In this document: positions 43,101-51,795 of the stretch, piece after piece
Position numbering within the stretch: the stretch's first letter is position 1
How the letters are laid out: each line of letters starts with the position of its first letter
Origin: Haladaptatus pallidirubidus
GTDB taxonomy: Archaea > Halobacteriota > Halobacteria > Halobacteriales > Haladaptataceae
Assembly: GCF_020700235.1 (NCBI RefSeq)
Contig: NZ_CP085301.1
Coordinates: 310,001 to 374,000, forward strand
Direction of reading: 5' to 3'
DNA: 64,000 bases
The notes under the pieces: model-generated
Seen by the model: only the letters and a program-made list of their open reading frames with translations
Database searches by the model: none
Told to the model about the DNA's origin: nothing
Program-made: the position numbers and the translations under genes

Positions 43101-44321
43101 TTATATCAGGAGCGTTTCCAGCGCGTTCGGCACGACGAGTACGTCGCTTCCGGGTTCGACGGCGGCGCCCACCGATTCGCGGGCATTCAACAGACAGTCT
43201 TCGACGACTTCCGGGTGTTCGCTTCCCGTCACAAACACGTCGTGGTCGCGCAGGGCGCGCGCCACGACGAACGCCCGTTGTGCGCCCGGTTCGTACCCCG
43301 AACGCAGTTCGTCGTACAAACTGGCGGGGTCGCTGGCGTCGGCGAGTCGGCCGTAAAATCGCTTCTCCCCGCGGCCCTCGCCCGCTCCCTCCGAGAGTTC
43401 TGCGGGAACGACGACGCGCCCGCCGGAACGCAGTGGATTCCGGTCACCGAGAATGACGTAGGTGGCGGCGCGCGAGGCTTGATAGAGGTTCGTCGCTTTC
43501 GCGTCCGGAACCCCCGCAACGACCGCATCGAATTTCCGCTCGATCCGAACCGACAGCACCTCCTTCGCGGTTTCCGCCAGGTCGGCAACCACGTCGCGGT
43601 GGTGTCCTGCACTAGCGCCGAGAACCCCGTCCGGTCCGTGCGTGACGTTCAAACAGAAATCGAGACCGATGGCGTCGCCCGCTTCGTCGAGCGTTTCGCG
43701 GAAGGGGTTGTCCGCGGTTCGTCCGAGTCGGACGCCGTCGCGCGCGAGCATCTCCGGCCCGTGCGTGTATCGTATGAGCGATTCGCCGCCCGCGCCGATC
43801 GCCACCGTCTTTGCCCCGCCGGAAAATCCCGCGTACTGGTGCGGTTCTACCATCCCCGTCGAAAACACTCGGTCGGCATCCGCAACCGTCGGATTCAGTT
43901 CGATCGGAATCTCGGATTCGCCCGCCGTCACGCGTCCGACTTCGACCGCGGAATCGGCGTCGTGATTCTCGGCGAGGTCGGCGCGTTCACCGAGGGCGTC
44001 CGCGATTTCCTCGTCGGTCATCGGGCGGTGGAGGCCGAGGCCGATGACGACCGTGATTTGATTTCGGGGTACACCTACGTCGGCGAGTTCCGAGAGGAGC
44101 ACGTCCAACAGAATATCGTCCGGCGTTGCGCGAGTAACGTCCGTAACGACGATTGCGACCGTTTCGTTCGGCGAGACGAGTTCGGGGATGCGTGGCCCGT
44201 GCGGACTTTCGACCGCTCGCTCGGCGGCCTCGCGCGGGTCAACGACGACTCCGCCGGGGGGTTCGAGGAATGTCACGTCGCAGTCGGGAAGCAAGAGATT
44301 CGACAGGTTCGATTCGTCCAT
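43101..44321 (-). CDS. LarA-family (DUF2088) nickel-dependent racemase-like protein
   Basis: A 406-residue protein with IVVTDVTRATP, IGLGLHRPMTDEEI, VEPHQYAGFSGGAKTVAIG and YTHGPEMLARDGV. These match LarA, whose nickel-pincer cofactor binds a Lys in the SGG-K loop and whose catalytic histidines lie in GLHR and H-QYAGFSGG. In bacteria LarA interconverts lactate enantiomers after cofactor insertion by LarB/C/E. None of these maturation genes is visible here, so activity on lactate is unproven and other 2-hydroxyacid racemases or epimerases are possible. Confidence 0.85.
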   Translation of the reverse strand: MDESNLSNLLLPDCDVTFLEPPGGVVVDPREAAERAVESPHGPRIPELVSPNETVAIVVTDVTRATPDDILLDVLLSELADVGVPRNQITVVIGLGLHRPMTDEEIADALGERADLAENHDADSAVEVGRVTAGESEIPIELNPTVADADRVFSTGMVEPHQYAGFSGGAKTVAIGAGGESLIRYTHGPEMLARDGVRLGRTADNPFRETLDEAGDAIGLDFCLNVTHGPDGVLGASAGHHRDVVADLAETAKEVLSVRIERKFDAVVAGVPDAKATNLYQASRAATYVILGDRNPLRSGGRVVVPAELSEGAGEGRGEKRFYGRLADASDPASLYDELRSGYEPGAQRAFVVARALRDHDVFVTGSEHPEVVEDCLLNARESVGAAVEPGSDVLVVPNALETLLI

Positions 44322-44354
44322 GCGCCGAGATACGAATCCGGGGCACGAAAACGT

Positions 44355-47003
44355 TCACGTCGCCCACTCTACCATTCGGTCGTACAGCGGGGAAGAACGC
44401 AGTGCGGTTTCGTCGCCAACGAGGACGAGGGATTTTTTGGCTCGGGTGAGCGCGACGTTCACTCGGCGGTAGTCGTCGAAAATCGGACTGTCCAAATCGC
44501 CCGTGGCGACAAACGAAACGATGATGACCTCCTTGCTCGACCCCTGAAACCTGTCCACCGTATCGACCGCGACCGAGTCCGGAACCCGACGCGAGATTTC
44601 CGCAACCTGCGCTCGAAAGGGAGCGATGACACCGATGTCCTCGCGTTCGACGCCCGCATCCGCGAACCGGGAAACGAGTTCCTTGACCCGTTCTGCCTCC
44701 TCCGGATTCGTGTTGCCGACCGCCTTCCCGCCTGAATCGACGAAGGTCACCCAGCCGTCGAGTTCCGCCGGAAGTGTTTCCGCGCTGATTCCGGAAAGGT
44801 CGGCGAGTCGCTGGCCAGCGACCTCGCCGTTCGCGGGGCGAAGCACCCCGTCGTAGAACTCCCGCGACGAGAACGCCTGAATCTGCTGGGCCATCCGGTA
44901 CTGACGTTCGAGCATGACGGAGGCGTCCGGATACTGTTCTACCAATCGTTCGAACAGCGATTCGGAAAGGTCGTTTTCCGCCCTAACGACCGGCGGCAGT
45001 TGATGGTGGTCGCCGACGAGGACGAACCGTTCCGCGAGATTGATGGCCGCGAGGGTGGCCGGTTCGGTCAGCTGCGAAGCTTCGTCCACGAGCGCAACGT
45101 CGAAGACCTGTTCGCGCATGATACGCGAGCCGCAGGTTGCGGTCGTCGCTGCGACGACGCTGGCCTGTTTGAGTTCTGCGGCGCGCGTTCCGGGGTCGCC
45201 GCCGTACTCTAACCGGATGTCCTGCATATCCTCGCGGACGCCAGTTTCGGTGCCGACGCGAATCACGTCGTCAAAGCCCTGTTCGCGCAACGCCTCCAGC
45301 GCGTTGTCCACCGCGCGATTCGTGAAGGCCGAAAGCAGGACTCGATTGCCGTCCTCGACCAGCGCCCGAATCGTTCGCGCGATGGTGTAGGTTTTCCCGG
45401 TTCCCGGCGGTCCGTGGATGAGCGCGCAGTCCTCGGCATTCACCGCAAGGTTGACCGCCGCGTTCTGCGATTCGTTGTTCGGGATGTACGACTCGTTCCT
45501 CTCCGCAAACTCGGGTTCCTGCTCCCCGAACAGGATGGCTTTCCTCCGGGGGTCGCCCTTCAGCAGACAGTCGTGCAGCGCGGTGAGCATCCTGTCCGCG
45601 GACAGTTCCGAGGGGTAGACGTCGAGTCGGCGCAGTTCGACCGGTTCATCAGTCGTGACGACGATTTCCGTTCCGAGACGCTTCACGCGGGCCAGTTCGC
45701 CGTGACCGTCAACCGGATGTCCGTCGCTGGCCAACACCACGTCTCCTTCCCGAATCTTCGACACCGCGTCGCCCGTCTTCTTCGCGCGGAGTTCCCAGCG
45801 TCCGCCCTCTATCTGGGTCTGTCCCGCGGGTTCCAAGTCGATGAGCGCGCGGTCGTCGTCCGCGCGCTCTCTCGCGGTCTGCTTCCAGAGTTTGGCGTAC
45901 TCCGCGTGGGTCGCCCGGCGTTCCTCCTCGATTTCGCGGTACTTTCTGTCGAAATACTCGCGTTCGTGTTCCGGAATCGGCGTGCCGATTTGCCCGGCTT
46001 TCGACTCCTGACCGAGACGTCCGGAGACGACCATGCAGGTGTCCTTCTCGAAGCAGTACTGACATTTCGCGTTCGCCTCGTAGCCCGTCGGAACGTCCAT
46101 CTCGAACTCCATCGCGGCGATTTCGTTCCGGGTTCGAACGACGAATTCGAGCAATCCATTCGCGATGGAGAACTCTTTCGCGGGCGAGAGGTCGCCCGAT
46201 TCCTCGGTTCTGTCCAAGGCCGAATTTTTCGTGTACAGCAGAGTTCCGGTGTCGGCCGGAACGCCGCGCTCCTGGAGGAGGAGGGCGTAGCAGGCCGCCT
46301 GAATCTTGTCCTGAAACCGCGGGTCGCGGTTCGTGTTCTTTCCGGTTTTCAGCTCGACCGGCATTCCGCGCCGCAATGCGTCACACCGTCCCTTGATACC
46401 GAATCGCTCGCTGATGAGCGTGTACTCGCTTCGCCAGTCGTCCGTGTCGTCCAGCACGCCCTGTTCCAACCATCCTTCGATTGCGCGGGCGTTCTGGCGT
46501 ACTTCTCCCGCGACCTCATCGGTTTCGCGTCCGAGCAGGCCGAGTTCCAAGCCCGCCTCCTCGACGCGTTCGTCGATGGAATCGTCCAACTCGCGCCCCC
46601 GAAGCAGGTCGCCGAACACCTCGTGGACGATGGTTCCCTTGATGACGGGGAAGTTCAGCGGGATTCCCGACAGTTTGTTCAAGTAGTACATCCGGGGGCA
46701 CTGCACCCACGAGCGAACGTCGGTCACGTTCACCAGAAAGCCGGGCTCGACCACGACGTAGGATTCCTTGCTCGTCGCGTACGTCGTCTCCCCGTCGTAC
46801 TCGGACTCCTCCGCGTCCGTCACCAGCAGTTCCATTCCCTCGCGGAGGAGTTCCGCGCTCTCCGTCCATTTGCCCCACAGCGTCACCGTTTTCGGCGCGT
46901 CGTCGTTCGGTTTTACGACCACCTCGGCGAGTTTTCGCTCGCCGTACCGGGTGGTCACGGTTCGTACCTCGCCCGGGTCGGCGACAGTCCCCCGTATATT
47001 CAC
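44355..47003 (-). CDS. Dna2-type nuclease-helicase
   Basis: An 882-residue protein with three parts. An OB-like N-terminus (RGTVADPGEVRTV, VVKPNDDAPKTVTLWG) precedes a RecB/Cas4-like nuclease whose iron-sulfur cysteines are in QCPRMYY and AKCQYCFEKDTC and whose acid motif is LISERFGIKGRCDAL with VELKTGK. The C-terminal SF1 helicase has Walker [20 protein letters not shown] (II), GDHHQLPPV (III), ERQYRMAQQIQ (IV), VDTVDRFQGSSKEV (V) and VALTRAK (VI). It probably processes replication or recombination intermediates. The start is a GTG at 47003. Confidence 0.93.
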   Translation of the reverse strand: MNIRGTVADPGEVRTVTTRYGERKLAEVVVKPNDDAPKTVTLWGKWTESAELLREGMELLVTDAEESEYDGETTYATSKESYVVVEPGFLVNVTDVRSWVQCPRMYYLNKLSGIPLNFPVIKGTIVHEVFGDLLRGRELDDSIDERVEEAGLELGLLGRETDEVAGEVRQNARAIEGWLEQGVLDDTDDWRSEYTLISERFGIKGRCDALRRGMPVELKTGKNTNRDPRFQDKIQAACYALLLQERGVPADTGTLLYTKNSALDRTEESGDLSPAKEFSIANGLLEFVVRTRNEIAAMEFEMDVPTGYEANAKCQYCFEKDTCMVVSGRLGQESKAGQIGTPIPEHEREYFDRKYREIEEERRATHAEYAKLWKQTARERADDDRALIDLEPAGQTQIEGGRWELRAKKTGDAVSKIREGDVVLASDGHPVDGHGELARVKRLGTEIVVTTDEPVELRRLDVYPSELSADRMLTALHDCLLKGDPRRKAILFGEQEPEFAERNESYIPNNESQNAAVNLAVNAEDCALIHGPPGTGKTYTIARTIRALVEDGNRVLLSAFTNRAVDNALEALREQGFDDVIRVGTETGVREDMQDIRLEYGGDPGTRAAELKQASVVAATTATCGSRIMREQVFDVALVDEASQLTEPATLAAINLAERFVLVGDHHQLPPVVRAENDLSESLFERLVEQYPDASVMLERQYRMAQQIQAFSSREFYDGVLRPANGEVAGQRLADLSGISAETLPAELDGWVTFVDSGGKAVGNTNPEEAERVKELVSRFADAGVEREDIGVIAPFRAQVAEISRRVPDSVAVDTVDRFQGSSKEVIIVSFVATGDLDSPIFDDYRRVNVALTRAKKSLVLVGDETALRSSPLYDRMVEWAT

Positions 47004-47150
47004 GAGGTTTTGTACTGCCTCTCGCCGAAAAATTCTATCGATTGTTGCGACAGGGGTTTCAGGTTGGGTTTGATGGAATGGTGCTGCTAGTTGTTCGTCT
47101 CCGTGTTGATTCGGATATTGGTTATTGAGTTACAGCGGTTTGCACGATGT

Positions 47151-47667
47151 TGCTAGCTATTTCCGACTCCAATGAAACCGCTACCGCCTCCGCAGGCCAC
47201 ACCCTCCCCAACCGACTGCGTTTCTCACTCCGGAAGAGCTTGCTCTTCCGTGCTCTCGTTCACTCCTTCGTCGCTCACGAGAACTTCGTTGCGATACTCA
47301 TCTCTCGCGCGGGTTCAGCTTGCGCCTCCGGGCGAAGTGCCCTCCGGCGCGTCCCAGCGCGCGCCACGAGGCAAATTTGGAGTTCTCGAACCCAATCAAA
47401 CCACAGTGGCGCGTGCGCCAGCAGGCCCGAGCGCTTGCCACCGAGGGCTTGCGTGGGTTCGCGCGAGGGATGAGCAAGCAAGCGCCAGCGAGTGAGCGAA
47501 TCGGTTGGGGAGGGAGTGGTCTGCGGTTTCGGTGGCGGTTTTTTGGAGTCGTGACTACTACCGACTCCCCACCACTCTCACTTTCGTATTGCTGATTTCG
47601 TCGTCGTGGCGGTCATGTGTTGTCGTGATTACCTAGTGCCATGCTCAAATACTGATTACCTAGCACC
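47151..47667. repeat. Dispersed palindromic element, copy B
   Basis: It begins TGCTAGCTATTTCCGACTCC (47151-47170). The left region has CCACACCCTCCCCAACCGAC, and the right region 47491-47552 is largely its reverse complement (CGAATCGGTTGGGGAGG then GCGGTTTCGGTGGCGG then TTTTGGAGTCGTG), giving arms of about 60 bases. The shared CCAGCGCGCGCCAC and GGCGCGTGCGCC blocks lie between. It ends with two end-like sequences, GTCGTGATTACCTAGTGCC (47622-47640) and CTGATTACCTAGCACC (47652-47667). No coding frame is convincing across this 760-base gap. Confidence 0.75.
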
Positions 47668-47765
47668 TTTCGCAAACACGCTCCAATGACAATCCACCCA
47701 AACAACACTTCTCTCCGAAATTCCAAAACAGAAATTGCGTCCTCAAACCTCACGCAGTCACGCGA

Positions 47766-48968
47766 TCACCACGCATATTCATCGCGGGGGTCGCGGTCGT
47801 CGCGCTCCGCATCGTAGGCATGTTGACCATCCACGAAAACGTGCTCCGCGTCCGACGTGATGTCGAAGGGTTCTCCATCCCAAACAACCACGTCGGCGTC
47901 GGTACCCTCCACAAGCGTTCCGACGCGATGCTCGATTCCCAGAATCTCCGCAGGGTTGCGCGTGACCGTCTCCAAGGCAACCTCCTCGGGAAGTCCCTCT
48001 CGAATCGCCAAGCCGACGCACACGTCCAGATGCTCCTGCGGGAGCACCGGTGCGTCCGTCTGGATGGCGACTTTGACGCCCGCCTCGTGGAGGATACCCG
48101 CCGTCTCGAAGGTGATGTTCGAGAGTTCGTACTTCGCACCCGAGTACAGCGACGGCCCGACGACGGCGGGTACGTCGCGTTTCACGAACTCGTCGGCGAG
48201 GACGTGGCCCTCCGTCGCGTGTTCGATGGAGAGGTCGGAAATGCCGAACTCGTCGGCGATGCGGAATACGGTCGCGATGTCGTCCGCGCGGTGGGCGTGG
48301 ACGCGGAGCGGCAGGTCGCCCTCGACGACTCGCGCGAGGTTTTCTAACCCCAAATCGCGCTCGAAGGAATCGCCCTCTTCCTCGGTCTTCTCGCGCCGAG
48401 AAACGTAATCCTCGGCGTCCATGAGCGCCTGCCGAAGGGTGGCCGCGATTCCGGGCCGAGTGGTCGGTTCGCGCCCGTTCTGGTCGCCGTGGACGCGCTT
48501 TGGGTTCTCGCCCATCGCGGCCTTCATCCCGTCCTCCTGAATCAGCATCTCGTCGGCGAGATCGCCGTAGGTTTTCATCGAGCAGATGATTCCGCCGACG
48601 ACGTTCGCGCTCCCCATTCGAGCACTGACGGTCGTCACGCCGCCCCGATAGGCGTGTTGCAGTTCCTCGTCACGGGGGTGAAAGCCGTCCAGCGCGTTGA
48701 CGTGCGGCGTCACTGGGTCGGTGAGTTCGTTCACGTCGCCGTCCTCGGGTTCGCCCCACTCGCCCATCCCGGCGTGGCTGTGAGCCTCCACGAGACCGGG
48801 CGTGACCGGCTTTCCGTCGGCGTCGATAATTTCGGCATCCTCGGGCACGTCAACGTCCGAATCCGCACCGACCGCGACGATTTTGCCCTCCTCGAACAGC
48901 ACGGCTCCGTTTTCGATGGTTCCCGCCTCCGAAACAGTGTGAACCTCTCCATCGACAATTGCCTGCAT
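47766..48968 (-). CDS. Amidohydrolase, imidazolonepropionase-like
   Basis: A 400-residue TIM-barrel metal-dependent hydrolase. It has the beta-sandwich start MQAIVDGEVHTVSEAGTI, the metal motif LVEAHSHAGM (HxH), VHAHRADDI and SIEHATEG (further His ligands), and IQTDAPVLPQEH (the final Asp). Family members hydrolyse amidic or ring substrates (guanine deaminase, imidazolonepropionase and uncharacterised imidase types). The substrate is unknown; the context gives no pathway. The ATG at 48968 is plausible with an AACCTTTC region upstream. Confidence 0.87.
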   Translation of the reverse strand: MQAIVDGEVHTVSEAGTIENGAVLFEEGKIVAVGADSDVDVPEDAEIIDADGKPVTPGLVEAHSHAGMGEWGEPEDGDVNELTDPVTPHVNALDGFHPRDEELQHAYRGGVTTVSARMGSANVVGGIICSMKTYGDLADEMLIQEDGMKAAMGENPKRVHGDQNGREPTTRPGIAATLRQALMDAEDYVSRREKTEEEGDSFERDLGLENLARVVEGDLPLRVHAHRADDIATVFRIADEFGISDLSIEHATEGHVLADEFVKRDVPAVVGPSLYSGAKYELSNITFETAGILHEAGVKVAIQTDAPVLPQEHLDVCVGLAIREGLPEEVALETVTRNPAEILGIEHRVGTLVEGTDADVVVWDGEPFDITSDAEHVFVDGQHAYDAERDDRDPRDEYAW

Positions 48969-49040
48969 TGCACAACCCTTCGCAATGAGAAAGGTTAGTA
49001 TTTCGGTTCGAAATACGTCGTGTTCGTTCGCGATTCGATT

Positions 49041-49820
49041 CTACCGCCCCTCGAACTCCGGCGTCTCCTTCTCGAAGAACGCCGCCAATCCGCGCTCGTA
49101 ATCCTCGGTTTCGGTCATCCGGGCTATGCTGTCGGTTTCGCTCGCCATCTGTGCCGAGAGGTCGCGGCCCAGTCCGCGGTTGAACAGGCGTTTCGTCGCA
49201 CCGTAAGCACGGGTCGGCCCGTCCGCGAGGGATTCCGCGAGTTCGACGAGGCGGGCGTCGAAGTCCTCGGCAACTTCCGTGGCGAGTCCCATCTCGACAG
49301 CGTCGTTCGGGAAAATCGGGTCGTCCAACAGAGCGATTTCCTTCGCCCGGCGCAGGCCGACGAGGTGCGGCAGGAAGTAGGTCGAACCGCCGTCGCCGGT
49401 CAGGCCGACTCGCGGGTACGCGAACTCCAAGCGAGAATCTTCGGCAAGCAGGACGATGTCACCTGAAAGCGCGAGTCCGAACCCGCCGCCGGCGGAGACG
49501 CCGTTGACGCCCGTGATGACGGGTTTCGGCGCGCGAACCAGATTCTCGATGGAGCGGTGCAGGCTCGACGCTATTTTCCGGAGCGTGCGCGCGTCCTCCG
49601 AGTTGCCCGAAAGCACCGACAGGTCGGCACCCGTGTTGAACGCGCCGTCGGTTCCAGTGAGGACGATACAGCGCGAATCGTCGTCGTGCAGGGCCATCGT
49701 GACCGTTCGCAGTTCGTCCGCCATCTCGCGGTTCATCGCGTTGTGCATTTCGGGACGGTTCATCGTCACGCGGGCGATATCCTCGACGCGCTCGATATCG
49801 AGATACTCGAACTCCGTCAT
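49041..49820 (-). CDS. Enoyl-CoA hydratase/isomerase family protein
   Basis: A 259-residue crotonase-fold enzyme. The oxyanion-hole signature is in NTGADLS and VSAGGGFGLALSGDI, and the later motif reads YPRVGLTGDGGSTYFLPHLVGLRRA. The classical hydratase Glu in the first half of that region is replaced (YPR instead of PE), and the DGG/TYFLP pattern resembles PaaG-type 1,2-epoxyphenylacetyl-CoA isomerases. So an isomerase role is more likely than hydration. It lies in a divergent arrangement with the geranylgeranyl reductase. Confidence 0.88.
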   Translation of the reverse strand: MTEFEYLDIERVEDIARVTMNRPEMHNAMNREMADELRTVTMALHDDDSRCIVLTGTDGAFNTGADLSVLSGNSEDARTLRKIASSLHRSIENLVRAPKPVITGVNGVSAGGGFGLALSGDIVLLAEDSRLEFAYPRVGLTGDGGSTYFLPHLVGLRRAKEIALLDDPIFPNDAVEMGLATEVAEDFDARLVELAESLADGPTRAYGATKRLFNRGLGRDLSAQMASETDSIARMTETEDYERGLAAFFEKETPEFEGR

Positions 49821-49945
49821 ATCGTTTTCTGCGAGGGGAATCACCAAAATCGTACCGTCGTGAAAACGTATCGTGATTGTGCGAAAATCCATTCGCCGAA
49901 CAAAAGGTCAAGAATTTAGTACCCCATGTTGAGTACGGTAGCCGT

Positions 49946-51316
49946 ATGGAGCGATTTGACGTTGCTGTCGTGGGCGGCGGCCCCGCCGGAATGTCGGCAG
50001 GAAAGCAAGCCGCGACGCACGGTGCGAGCGCCGTCGTCTTGGAACAGGGCGTCCCCCGCGCTGACCGCGATTTCCTCGGCCCGGATTCCACCGACGCCGC
50101 CGGAATGTTGGACTACTGGGTGGACATCATGGACGAGGATTACCGGGAGATTCCCGACCGCATCATCCTACAGGAACTCGACCGGGTGGACTTCATCGGC
50201 CCGAATGAGAATGCGGTTCTCCGCCGCACGGGTATCGAAGCTTCGTACCCGAAGATGGGGTTCACCTTCAACCGAACGTGGATGGACGACTGGCTCAGAG
50301 AACGCGCCGAGGAGTCCGGCGCGGAGTACCGCGTCGGCGTCGGCGTCAAACGAACCGAAACCGACCTCGGCGCGGAGTACCGCCACACCCTCCGTCTGGC
50401 GGACGGCGAAAACATTTCGGCAAAATACCTGATTCTCGCCGACGGCCCACAGCGTCGCGTCACGCTAAACACGTTAGACCAGTTCATGCCGGACGGGCGA
50501 TCGGTGAGCGACCACCTCAGTCCGCCGACGGCGAACCACATCGCCTATCAGGAGTATCGGGAGTTTCCCGAGGAACTGTTCGAACGCTCCGCGCTCAAGT
50601 TCTGGTGGGGCTACATCCCCGGCGAAACAGCCTACCCGTGGGTGTTCCCGAACGACGGTACGGTGGCCCGCGTCGGCCTCACGATGCCCATCGGGATGAA
50701 TATAGAAAACATAGAAAATCCCGACTCCTACGTCCTCCTGAACGAAGACGACGAGAGCCTCCCTCGCGCCGGGGAGTACATTCGCAGGCTCCTCGAACAC
50801 GAGTACGGCGACGAGTACGACATCGAGACGGATTTCCCGCTGGTCGAAGACCGCGGGAAATCCGGTGGGACGGAGACCTACCCGATTTCCTCGACCAAGC
50901 CGATCGAATCGCCCGTCGAGGCCGGTATCGCGGTCGCAGGCGGCGCGATGGGAACGACCAGCGCGTTCCACGAAGGCGGTTACCACGTTGCGGTTCGAAC
51001 CGGCAAAATCGCCGGGGAACTCGCCGCGACCGATTCGCTCGAATCGTACAACGACGAGTGGAAGGCCACAATCGGGGACGAACTCCTTCGGAACGTCTCC
51101 TTCGCGGACATCGTCGCTGATTACGGTCCTGACGATTGGGACGACACCTTCTCGATGGCGGACAAACTACTCAAAAGCGAAGGGAAAGGACTGCTCCGGT
51201 CGAAGTTCGGGTCGGGTGTCAAGGCGGCGAGACTCGCCACGAAATACAAGAAAACGAAGTACGGCTATCGAAACGGCGGCTACGTCCAATTGAAGGAGTC
51301 GGAGTACACCATCTAA
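49946..51316 (+). CDS. Geranylgeranyl reductase-family FAD-dependent oxidoreductase
   Basis: A 456-residue flavoprotein. The Rossmann motif DVAVVGGGPAGMSAG starts at residue 5; the acid of the first dinucleotide loop is in VVLEQGVPR; later segments are ILADGPQRRVTLN and GIAVAGGAMGTTSAFHEGGYHVAVRTG, the C-terminal FAD motif. In archaea such enzymes saturate isoprenoid chains of membrane lipids or menaquinones. The C-terminus ends in a basic KYKKTKYGYRNGGY segment. The ATG at 49946 follows a TATA-like AATTTAGT about 27 bases upstream. Confidence 0.9.
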   Translation: MERFDVAVVGGGPAGMSAGKQAATHGASAVVLEQGVPRADRDFLGPDSTDAAGMLDYWVDIMDEDYREIPDRIILQELDRVDFIGPNENAVLRRTGIEASYPKMGFTFNRTWMDDWLRERAEESGAEYRVGVGVKRTETDLGAEYRHTLRLADGENISAKYLILADGPQRRVTLNTLDQFMPDGRSVSDHLSPPTANHIAYQEYREFPEELFERSALKFWWGYIPGETAYPWVFPNDGTVARVGLTMPIGMNIENIENPDSYVLLNEDDESLPRAGEYIRRLLEHEYGDEYDIETDFPLVEDRGKSGGTETYPISSTKPIESPVEAGIAVAGGAMGTTSAFHEGGYHVAVRTGKIAGELAATDSLESYNDEWKATIGDELLRNVSFADIVADYGPDDWDDTFSMADKLLKSEGKGLLRSKFGSGVKAARLATKYKKTKYGYRNGGYVQLKESEYTI

Positions 51317-51373
51317 CTTCGGACGAGAAACGACGATTTTATCGAATTAGTGACAATGTCTAGTAGGAGACAA

Positions 51374-51413
51374 CCCGAAAGCCCTTATCGGGTTCGACGC
51401 CTACCTATTCTTT
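51374..51413 (+). promoter_or_regulatory. Promoter-like site with flanking inverted repeat, before the structured region
   Basis: The sequence AACCCGA-AAGCCCTTA-TCGGGTT (51374-51396) has a TATA-like CCCTTATC embedded in a 7-bp inverted repeat, with a CGAAAG BRE-like element. Transcription would begin near 51413. It may drive an RNA from the hairpin-rich region that follows. Confidence 0.45.
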
Positions 51414-51680
51414 GCGTACCTCAGTCCCCGCCGGAGCAATCCCACTTCGGGAGCGATGACCGAGCGGAGAACCCGGGTACGCGACAGTTCAGTGAGTACG
51501 GTGATCGCTCCGAAATCACCCCCTGAGCCGGTGGAACCGGTTCAAACGTGGCAGTTCTCAAATTCGCCCGCCGAGATGGTAACTGCGTCTCGGTGCTCGG
51601 TGGTTCATCCACCCGCCCGGCACGAGGGTTTGCCAGCCGACGCGGCACGCCGCCTCGGGATGAGGCTGGAAGTTAGTGTT
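51413..51680 (+). ncRNA. Candidate structured RNA of unknown family
   Basis: No coding frame is convincing. The + strand can form consecutive stems: GCGTACC (51415-51421) with GGTACGC (51477-51483); TCCC/GGGA; GGTGAT (51501-51506) with ATCACC (51516-51521); GAGCCGGT with ACCGGTTC (51526-51544); CCGAGA/TCTCGG; GGTGG/CCACC inside GTGC/GCAC; and CCAGCC with GGCTGG enclosing GCGG/CCGC and CCTC/GAGG. About 270 bases, behind the promoter-like site at 51374. It lacks the SRP helix-8 consensus and recognisable RNase P conserved regions. The 5' and 3' ends are estimates. Confidence 0.42.
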
Positions 51681-51795
51681 CCGGGCGACATTTCGATAAC
51701 CGATAGCAGAACGCATCTCGATTCCATTCGATACTATTTACATATTAACCCATCGTTAGATTTTATTCGAAAGTGTTAGCACGATACGCCGCACC

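Noticed and set aside
45414..47090. A 558-residue frame opposite the Dna2-type gene
   Set aside because: Antisense shadow of a gene with a full set of helicase and nuclease motifs.
51421..51648. A 75-residue minus-strand frame inside the candidate RNA region
   Set aside because: Composition is proline/arginine/serine-rich, there is no promoter on that strand and the base pairing explains the sequence better.
51413..51680. Assignment of the structured region to SRP RNA or RNase P RNA
   Set aside because: No SRP helix-8 consensus and no RNase P conserved region could be found on either strand; the region stays unassigned.
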